From Vibrio tritonius (GTDB lineage Bacteria > Pseudomonadota > Gammaproteobacteria > Enterobacterales > Vibrionaceae): DNA of 64,000 nucleotides. A model generated the notes under the pieces. It worked only from the letters and a program-made list of their open reading frames with translations. It was not told where the DNA came from and made no database searches. The number at the start of each line of letters is the position of its first letter. Position 1 is the stretch's first letter. Location of the stretch: the NCBI RefSeq assembly GCF_001547935.1, contig NZ_AP014635.1:930001-994000 (forward strand), written 5' to 3'. Position numbers and translations under genes: made by a program. This document shows positions 58,444-64,000 of the stretch, piece after piece.

Positions 58444-60066
58444 ATGAAAGGTTTCTTTAGTAAACTTTCTCAAGCGATCATGCTACCGATAGCTTTGCTT
58501 CCAGCTGCCGGTATTATGTTGGGTATAGGTGGTAGTTTTACCAACCCAACCATGGTTGAAGCTTACCAAATCGGTATATTACAAGACGGCACTGCACTAA
58601 ACAGTTTCTTACAAGTAATGACTGCTGCAGGTAATATCGTATTCGCAAACTTACCAGTAATGTTCGCATTGGCTATTGCAATCGGTTTTGCAAAAGCTGA
58701 AAAAGGTGCAGCAGCACTAGCAGCATTAATTTCTTACCTGGTAATGAACGTTGCTATCGCAAAAACATTGGTTGTGGGCGGTATGATCGATACCTCTTCA
58801 AACACTGTTATTCTGATGGGCAGCCACTATTCAGGTATCCTTGCTGATATGCTAGGTATCCACAACACGCTAAGTATGGGTGTGTTCGGTGGCCTGATCG
58901 CTGGTGCAGTTACTGTTGTTCTACACAACCGTTACCACGATGCGAAACTACCTGATTACCTAGGTTTCTTCGGTGGTGCACGTTACGTTCCTATCATCAG
59001 TGCATTTGCTGCATTGTTCTACGGTATCGTTTTAACCTTTATTTGGCCTTTCTTCGGTGCTGCATTTGGTGCTATCGGTGTTGCTCTAGGTGACCTTCGT
59101 GCTTCTGGTATGGGTTACGTTGCATCATTCATCTTCGGTATCATTGAACGTTCATTGATCCCTGTAGGTCTACACCACGTGTTCTACTTGCCTCTATGGC
59201 AAACAGAAATCGGTGGTACTGCAAATATCGCTGGTGAAGTTGTTAAAGGTACTCAAAACATCTTCTTCGCTTCTCTAGCAAGCGGCGACTTCTCACAATT
59301 CTCTTCAACTAACTTTATGACTGGTAAATTCCCATTCATGATGTTTGGTCTGCCTGCAGCAGCTTACGCTATGTACTCTGTTGTTGACCCAGAAAACCGT
59401 AAAGCCGCTGGTGGTTTGTTGTTCTCTGTTGCATTGACTGCATTCTTGACTGGTATTACTGAACCAATCGAATTTACATTCTTGTTCTTGTCTCCAGCGC
59501 TTTACTACTTCCTACATGTGCCATTGGCAGGTATCTCATTCCTACTAATGGATATGCTAGGTGTTAAAGTTGGTATGACATTCTCTGGCGGTTTCATCGA
59601 CTTCTCATTGTTCGGTATTCTTCCAGGTGTTACAGGTGTTGATAACCACTGGTATTACATCATTGCAGTAGGTATTGTTTACGCATTCATCTACTTCTTC
59701 CTGTTCCGTTGGTACATCCTGAAATTCGACGTTAAAACTCCAGGCCGTAAAGGTAGTGCTGTAGCGGTTGTGTCTAAACAAGACTACCGTGATGCAAAAT
59801 CAGGTGCAGCGGGTCAAGACGATGCGAAAATTGACGCAATGATCGAAGCCCTAGGTGGTAAAGACAACATTGGTGATGTTGACGCATGTATCACTCGTCT
59901 ACGTATCACAGTTAAAGATTCATCTATCGTTAAAGACAACGAATACTGGACAACTCAACTAGGCGCTCGTGGTCTAGTGAAAGTTGGCGACACTGGTATC
60001 CAAGCGATTTACGGTGCTCAAGCTGCAACTTACAAAGCGCAGATTAACTCTAAACTTGGTAAGTAA
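58444..60066 (+). CDS. ptsG: PTS glucose transporter subunit IICB
   Basis: A 540-residue permease. The IIC membrane domain (residues 1-420) starts MKGFFSKLSQAIMLPIALLPAAGIMLGIGG and contains GITEPIEFTFLFLSP. The IIB domain (about 460-540) carries the phosphocysteine in DVDACITRLRITV. It imports glucose as glucose-6-phosphate using a separate IIA(Glc). There is no fused IIA. Codon use is strongly biased, suggesting high expression. Its stop overlaps the start of the next gene. Confidence 0.96.
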   Translation: MKGFFSKLSQAIMLPIALLPAAGIMLGIGGSFTNPTMVEAYQIGILQDGTALNSFLQVMTAAGNIVFANLPVMFALAIAIGFAKAEKGAAALAALISYLVMNVAIAKTLVVGGMIDTSSNTVILMGSHYSGILADMLGIHNTLSMGVFGGLIAGAVTVVLHNRYHDAKLPDYLGFFGGARYVPIISAFAALFYGIVLTFIWPFFGAAFGAIGVALGDLRASGMGYVASFIFGIIERSLIPVGLHHVFYLPLWQTEIGGTANIAGEVVKGTQNIFFASLASGDFSQFSSTNFMTGKFPFMMFGLPAAAYAMYSVVDPENRKAAGGLLFSVALTAFLTGITEPIEFTFLFLSPALYYFLHVPLAGISFLLMDMLGVKVGMTFSGGFIDFSLFGILPGVTGVDNHWYYIIAVGIVYAFIYFFLFRWYILKFDVKTPGRKGSAVAVVSKQDYRDAKSGAAGQDDAKIDAMIEALGGKDNIGDVDACITRLRITVKDSSIVKDNEYWTTQLGARGLVKVGDTGIQAIYGAQAATYKAQINSKLGK

Positions 60067-60545
60067 TGAGTATTAAAGAGAAATTTAAACGCACCGGGGC
60101 ATTCGTTATCGATTTTCAAATCGTAAAAATGTTTGCTCAGGTTCTCATCGGTGGCGTGTATTACGCCATCATGGGGGTAAGTGCGAGACATCCTGATTAT
60201 AAGGGACTTATTTCCTCAACCGGGAACGCAGCATTACCCCTAATGCTAGCCATATGTGTGTTTATTCTCGTGCTCTTTATCGGTATGTATTTGGGGTATC
60301 AGTGGGTTTGTTATCGCTATCTTGGCAATTCATTAGCTCGTTTCTTCTTGCGAGTGAGTGTGGTGTCTAGAGTGGATGGTAGTCCTGTTGATAAAAAGAC
60401 TTACTTTGAACGTGAGTTTTACAAGATTGCATTGTGTGTTTGTACAGTTGGGCTTTATGCCTTGTACAGCGGGTCTCAATATTACGCCTTTGGCAGAAAA
60501 CCCTACCACGACAATCGTTACTCTACGGATGTAGAAGTTAACTAG
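60066..60545 (+). CDS. RDD family membrane protein
   Basis: A 159-residue protein with three hydrophobic segments (about 20-40, 63-82, 115-130). The RDD-domain layout is visible: RTGAFVIDFQIVKM at the start, RYLGNSLARFFLRVSVVSRVDGSP in the middle. Its ATG overlaps the ptsG stop by one base (TAATG), so it is co-translated with ptsG. No function is known; the coupling suggests a role at the glucose transporter. A strong terminator follows. Confidence 0.8.
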   Translation: MSIKEKFKRTGAFVIDFQIVKMFAQVLIGGVYYAIMGVSARHPDYKGLISSTGNAALPLMLAICVFILVLFIGMYLGYQWVCYRYLGNSLARFFLRVSVVSRVDGSPVDKKTYFEREFYKIALCVCTVGLYALYSGSQYYAFGRKPYHDNRYSTDVEVN

Positions 60546-60565
60546 CTCCAACTAGCATAGAAATT

Positions 60566-60594
60566 AAAAGCCAGCTTCATAGCTGGCTTTTTCT
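60566..60594 (+). terminator. Terminator of the ptsG operon
   Basis: AAAAGCCAGCT-TCAT-AGCTGGCTTTT, a perfect 11-bp stem followed by TCTTTAT. Confidence 0.92.
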
Positions 60595-60638
60595 TTATAT
60601 ATCTATAGCTTATCTTGATTTTATCATCTTTCTTATCG

Positions 60639-60800
60639 TGTCTGTCCTTATAAGAGAGCCTCGTACCTGTGGTGCCTGTCCTCTTAAGAAAGCCCGTTAC
60701 CGAAACGTATTTTATAGTGCCTGTCCTCGTATTTTATAGTGCCTGTCCTCGTAAGAAAGTCTGTTATTGATAGGTATCTTACGATGCCTGTCCTTATAAG
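60639..60800. repeat. Cluster of five REP-like motifs
   Basis: Five copies of TGYCTGTCCTNNTAAG-type sequence (near 60639, 60672, 60718, 60739, 60783). They are the reverse complement of the CTTACARGGACAGA motifs at 38121-38190. No transposase is nearby. Confidence 0.6.
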
Positions 60801-60904
60801 GATGGAGGGGAAGTTCTTGAAATCTCCTCACGTTTCATTGACAAGATTCATAACAGTAGTCGTTACAGTTTTGGTAGTGAATGAGCAAATTCAGGAAAAT
60901 GGTA

Positions 60905-61315
60905 ATGAAAAAAGTAGGGATTCTCGCGTTGGGATTATTGAGCTTTTCAATTTTGGCGCATGCCGAGGAGGAGAATAAGCTGGCAATAGGTATGGCAGTC
61001 GATCAGCAGTTGAGTGCTGTATTTGATGTTGACGGTCAATATCGTTTTGTCTTAGGGAATCAAGGGGCGGCGTTTGACTACATATTTGAGCGTGGTCAGT
61101 TTAACGATCCTTCCATTCCTGTGACTTGGTACGTCGGCGCTGGTGGTTGGTCACAATGGGATCATGACGAATTTGGTGTGCGAGTACCGGTGGGCGTGAA
61201 TTGGGCTGCCAACAAACATATTGATGTGTATGGTCAAGTGCATCCCGAACTGGATCTTTATTCCGGACCAGATTTGCAATTAGGAGCAGCTGTTGGTGTA
61301 ACTTATCGCTTCTAG
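60905..61315 (+). CDS. Small exported beta-rich protein of unknown function
   Basis: A 136-residue protein. I start it at 60905 (MKKVGILALGLLSFSILAHA) because this gives a clear signal peptide cleaved after AHA; an in-frame ATG at 60881 lies upstream. The mature part alternates polar and hydrophobic residues (YRFVLGNQGAAFDYIFERG, WYVGAGGWSQW) and ends GAAVGVTYRF. A terminal phenylalanine is typical of outer-membrane beta-barrels. I do not recognise the family. It stands alone, preceded by the REP-like cluster. Confidence 0.7.
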   Translation: MKKVGILALGLLSFSILAHAEEENKLAIGMAVDQQLSAVFDVDGQYRFVLGNQGAAFDYIFERGQFNDPSIPVTWYVGAGGWSQWDHDEFGVRVPVGVNWAANKHIDVYGQVHPELDLYSGPDLQLGAAVGVTYRF

Positions 61316-61338
61316 TGCACATTCCGTTGAACAAGATA

Positions 61339-61372
61339 GTAAAAAGCCGATACGTAAAGTATCGGCTTTTGT
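61339..61372. terminator. Bidirectional terminator
   Basis: AAAAGCCGATAC-GTAAA-GTATCGGCTTTT, a 12-bp stem between the exported-protein gene and the NSS transporter pair. Confidence 0.9.
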
Positions 61373-61392
61373 TCGTTTGATCGTGGTAGCAA

Positions 61393-61488
61393 TTAGCTGT
61401 TAGCCATTGCTTTGCGAATACAAAGAGCAGCACCGCCCCAAGTAATGCATACACCGACGATCATCATAATGATGGCACCTGTTGTCAT
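61393..61488 (-). CDS. MetS-type small subunit of an NSS transporter
   Basis: A 31-residue single-span membrane peptide, MTTGAIIMMIVGVCITWGGA..., ending IRKAMANS. It matches the small partner subunits (MetS-like) found next to methionine/alanine-type NSS importers. Its ATG overlaps the stop of the transporter gene (ATGA), so it is translated by coupling. It is too short for routine gene calling. Confidence 0.85.
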   Translation of the reverse strand: MTTGAIIMMIVGVCITWGGAALCIRKAMANS

Positions 61489-62960
61489 GCTTCTGCTCCT
61501 GTACGGTTGTTATTTTTGCTTGATACGTTGATGGCAATGCCAATCACAAATAGTGCTGCAATCATGATCCAGCCTAATGTCAGGTCATAGCCGCCGTAGC
61601 CGGTCGTAAACAGAGTGTTTAGTTCGGTTACGATGATAACGGCAAGGATTGCTGGTGAAATGAAGCGCAGGCACACGTCAAACCAAAAACCTACTTTGAA
61701 ATCAGACTGGTTGTTCACGTATTCGCGAGACTCTTTGACGTTCATTAACCAAGTCATTAGAAGTAGCTCAACTAAGCAGCTTGCGATAATGCCGATGTTG
61801 TTAGCAAAGTGGTCGACTAAGTCGAGCAGTAATAAACCGCCGTTTGTCGCATAAGCCATTGAAACAACAAGACCAATACCACACACGATCGTCGCTGCTT
61901 TACGACGACTCCAGTGCATTTTGTCAATAATTGCTGAGGTAACTGCTTCCATCAATGAAATATGTGAGCTGAAGCCTGCCACAACAAGGGCAAAGAAGAA
62001 GATTGGCCCTAGGATGTATGGCATTGGCAATAGGTTAATCGCCGCAGGAATCGTCACAAATGCTAGGCCTACACCTGCAGAAACAACGTCGGTAATTGGC
62101 TTATCTTGTGTAGCAGACATGTAACCTAGTACGGAGAAAATCATGATACCTGCTAGGATAGAGAAGCCACAGTTGATCAGCACTGTCATGAAAGCGTTGT
62201 TAGTGATGTCTGATTTCTCAGGGAGGTAACTCGAGTACGCCAGCATGATCGAGAAGCCGATACTTAGGGTGAAGAAGATTTGGCCATAGGCTGCAGCCCA
62301 AACTTTTACGTCCCAAATTTTGCTAAAGTCAGGTTGGAACATGTAGTTCACACCTTCAATAGCGCCAGGCAGCATGATGACGCGAGCGATTAACGCAATA
62401 ACCATTACAAATAGAACTGGCATCATGATTTTGGATGCACGTTCGATACCTGCTTTAACGCCACCAGCAATCGCAGCGTAAGTTACGCCCCATGCGATCA
62501 GCATTGCAAAGGCAATACCCCATTGGATTGAACCAAGGTTGGTTGGTGAGTTATCCCCTAAGTGTAGGTAGTTCGAGAAGAAATAAGCGTTAGTATCTGT
62601 TCCCCAGCTTTGGGTGAACGACATCCCAAAGTAAGAAATAGCCCAACCGATTACAGCAACATAATAAACGGCAATGATGGCTGCAATGCCCACTTGGAAC
62701 CAACCTAACCATTCAAATTTTTGGCTAATGGCTTTTAAGGTTTTTGGTGCGCTGCCGCGGTGACGCTGTCCCATACTGAACTCAAGGATCATAAATGGGA
62801 TACCTGCGGTGATCATGGCAAATAAATAAGGAATGAAAAAGGCACCGCCGCCATTCTCATATGCCATATATGGAAAACGCCAAATGTTTCCTAAACCAAT
62901 TGCTGATCCTACTGCGGCTAAGATAAAACCGACTCGAGATCCCCATTGTTCGCGCTTCAT
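61485..62960 (-). CDS. Sodium-dependent NSS family transporter (MetP-like)
   Basis: A 491-residue LeuT-fold symporter with 12 hydrophobic segments. The first unwound helix is obvious: GFILAAVGSAIGLGNIWRFPYMAYENGGGAFFIPY, which contributes Na+ and substrate sites. The coupled MetS-like subunit suggests a methionine/alanine-type importer, though the substrate cannot be read directly. AAGGAGTAG precedes the ATG. The 658-bp upstream region contains no other gene until the small one at 63619. Confidence 0.9.
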   Translation of the reverse strand: MKREQWGSRVGFILAAVGSAIGLGNIWRFPYMAYENGGGAFFIPYLFAMITAGIPFMILEFSMGQRHRGSAPKTLKAISQKFEWLGWFQVGIAAIIAVYYVAVIGWAISYFGMSFTQSWGTDTNAYFFSNYLHLGDNSPTNLGSIQWGIAFAMLIAWGVTYAAIAGGVKAGIERASKIMMPVLFVMVIALIARVIMLPGAIEGVNYMFQPDFSKIWDVKVWAAAYGQIFFTLSIGFSIMLAYSSYLPEKSDITNNAFMTVLINCGFSILAGIMIFSVLGYMSATQDKPITDVVSAGVGLAFVTIPAAINLLPMPYILGPIFFFALVVAGFSSHISLMEAVTSAIIDKMHWSRRKAATIVCGIGLVVSMAYATNGGLLLLDLVDHFANNIGIIASCLVELLLMTWLMNVKESREYVNNQSDFKVGFWFDVCLRFISPAILAVIIVTELNTLFTTGYGGYDLTLGWIMIAALFVIGIAINVSSKNNNRTGAEA

Positions 62961-63618
62961 AGTCTACTCCTTACCACTCCGAGTTATGAAGCTTCTCGTT
63001 ACCCGTGCTGTTGATTTCGGGACATATAATAAACAGAGCATCTAGTATGTTACGAAATCTCTATTTGTATCTTCCATGAACTAGCAAAATGTTAGTTATA
63101 AGTGTTGTTGGATAACGAGAACTCAGAATATTATGCTAATAAAAATGATGTGTGTTTGCGAAATCTGATATATTCAGCTACGCGTTAAATTTGAGACTAC
63201 AATTTTCTTCTGGGCATGGCAATAGAATGTAAATGTGATCTTGGTGCATCTTTGTGGCTTATTCATTTAATTAGATATGAATAATTAGTGTGAAATTATA
63301 ATGATTTGCTATTTACCCAGTGGAATTCACTAACAAATTAGCAATATATAAATGATGAGCCTGATTTAATTTTTAGTGCCAACGACTGATTTTTAATCAC
63401 AATGTAGAGTATCACACCACTTTTGACTTCGGGTTGCTTAACTTATGTTACTTGGGTATAGCATAAAGTGATTTGAGAGTGATTGTTCTTGCGTTGAAGA
63501 AACGTGATCAATCTGTTCTAACACGGTTCAATTGTGTGACGCTAACGATATGTAATGAGGGGGAATTTCGGCTATGCTCATAATTTAGGCTGATGCCGAT
63601 TAACTTAAGGAGATGTGT
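62961..63618. other. Long intergenic region with a repeat-end remnant
   Basis: 658 AT-rich bases without a credible ORF. GTTACTTGGGTATA at 63447-63460 matches the terminal inverted repeat of the palindromic element, but no element body is attached, suggesting a remnant. Divergent promoters for the NSS transporter and the small ORF must lie here. Confidence 0.45.
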
Positions 63619-63708
63619 ATGAACTTCGAACTAAAAGCTTCTTTGATCATTACCGCCATTTGCTTTGCTGTTTTTATTGGTTTTGGTTGTGTTGCCATTG
63701 CTTCGTAA
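63619..63708 (+). CDS. ynhF: YnhF-like small membrane protein
   Basis: A 29-residue peptide: MNFELKASLIITAICFAVF, then a hydrophobic stretch ending GCVAIAS. Length, the polar N-terminus with xLKxSL, and a single span match E. coli YnhF, a stress-associated small membrane protein. TTAAGGAGATGTGT is an excellent ribosome site. It sits just upstream of the patatin-like gene. Confidence 0.7.
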   Translation: MNFELKASLIITAICFAVFIGFGCVAIAS

Positions 63709-63738
63709 TTTGGCATGTTGGAATAGGTTGTTCTGCTA

Positions 63739-64000
63739 ATGGAGCGAAATAGTGGAACGGTATCCGAAATCAACACACAGGTTGATGAGCTGCAATTATC
63801 GAAATTTCTCGGTGGTAAAAATGCGTTAGTCGCCCAAGGTGGGGGGCAGAGAGGTATTTTTACTGCTGGGGTTTTCGATGCTTTTATTTTGTCTAATTTT
63901 GACCCTTTTAATGACTATTTTGGCACCTCTGCTGGAGCGTTAAACCTGTGCCCTTTTATTTGTCGTCAGCATGGTTTAAGCCGCTCTTTCATTATGGAGT
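63739..64000 (+). CDS. Patatin-like phospholipase, N-terminal part (runs off the window)
   Basis: The first 87 codons of a patatin-family lipase. The oxyanion-hole motif GGGGQRGIFTAGVFDAF-like segment and the nucleophile elbow GTSAG (DYFGTSAGALN) are both visible. The serine would pair with an aspartate beyond the window edge. The chosen ATG has only a weak ribosome site, so the start may differ. It probably hydrolyses acyl lipids; related E. coli RssA/YchK-type proteins are cytoplasmic. Confidence 0.85.
   Translation, partial: MERNSGTVSEINTQVDELQLSKFLGGKNALVAQGGGQRGIFTAGVFDAFILSNFDPFNDYFGTSAGALNLCPFICRQHGLSRSFIME

Noticed and set aside
60739..60978. 79-codon frame across the REP-like cluster
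   Set aside because: It is built from the repeated motifs and overlaps the better supported signal-peptide gene in another frame.

Overview
The window is chromosomal DNA of a gammaproteobacterium, almost certainly a Vibrio. Evidence includes the gene content and order (rluC/rne, yceD-rpmF-plsX-fabHDG-acpP-fabF-pabC-mltG-tmk-holB-tatD-ptsG, yejK divergent from yejL-yejM), a VC2046/SO_2500-type protein, ychE (marC) divergent from adhE, and palindromic intergenic repeats of a kind I associate with vibrios. A cowN-like gene with a well-formed sigma-54 promoter suggests a nitrogen-fixing lineage, although no nif gene lies in the window.

Layout. 1-10.5 kb: mlaA, a degenerate short-chain dehydrogenase, a VC2046-type protein, a branched-chain aminotransferase, yagU, a GNAT enzyme, sodB, grxD, topB and a FIST-GGDEF signalling protein. 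10.7-13.8 kb: DoxX, and a LysR regulator divergent from a Bcr/CflA drug exporter. 13.8-19.7 kb: a beta-glucan module (secreted GH128 glucanase, beta-glucoside PTS, 6-phospho-beta-glucosidase, BglG antiterminator) with a visible RAT/terminator switch. 19.8-27.5 kb: tRNA-Ser, a two-component system, a possible small RNA, aphA, a DMT transporter, cowN, a chemoreceptor gene broken by one stop codon, and tRNA-Pro. 27.6-40.3 kb: yejM/yejL/yejK, nhaC, asd, ychE, adhE and a SulP transporter.

40.5-58 kb is the RNA-processing and fatty-acid core. Beside the normal rne there is a second, truncated RNase E gene between rne and rluC. It keeps the RNA-binding N-terminal half, lacks the catalytic half, and carries a copy of the rne upstream region. 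The fatty-acid cluster runs from yceD to fabF and on into pabC, mltG, tmk, holB and tatD with many overlapping junctions. 58.4-64 kb: ptsG translationally coupled to an RDD membrane protein, a small exported protein, an NSS-family transporter with its 31-residue partner, a 29-residue YnhF-like membrane peptide, and the start of a patatin-like phospholipase running off the end.

Most promising for follow-up: the truncated RNase E paralogue and its duplicated leader, the sigma-54-driven cowN, the beta-glucan module, a probable small RNA near 23.6 kb, and two palindromic mobile-like repeats. Intact function is inferred from sequence reading only; no database search was possible.
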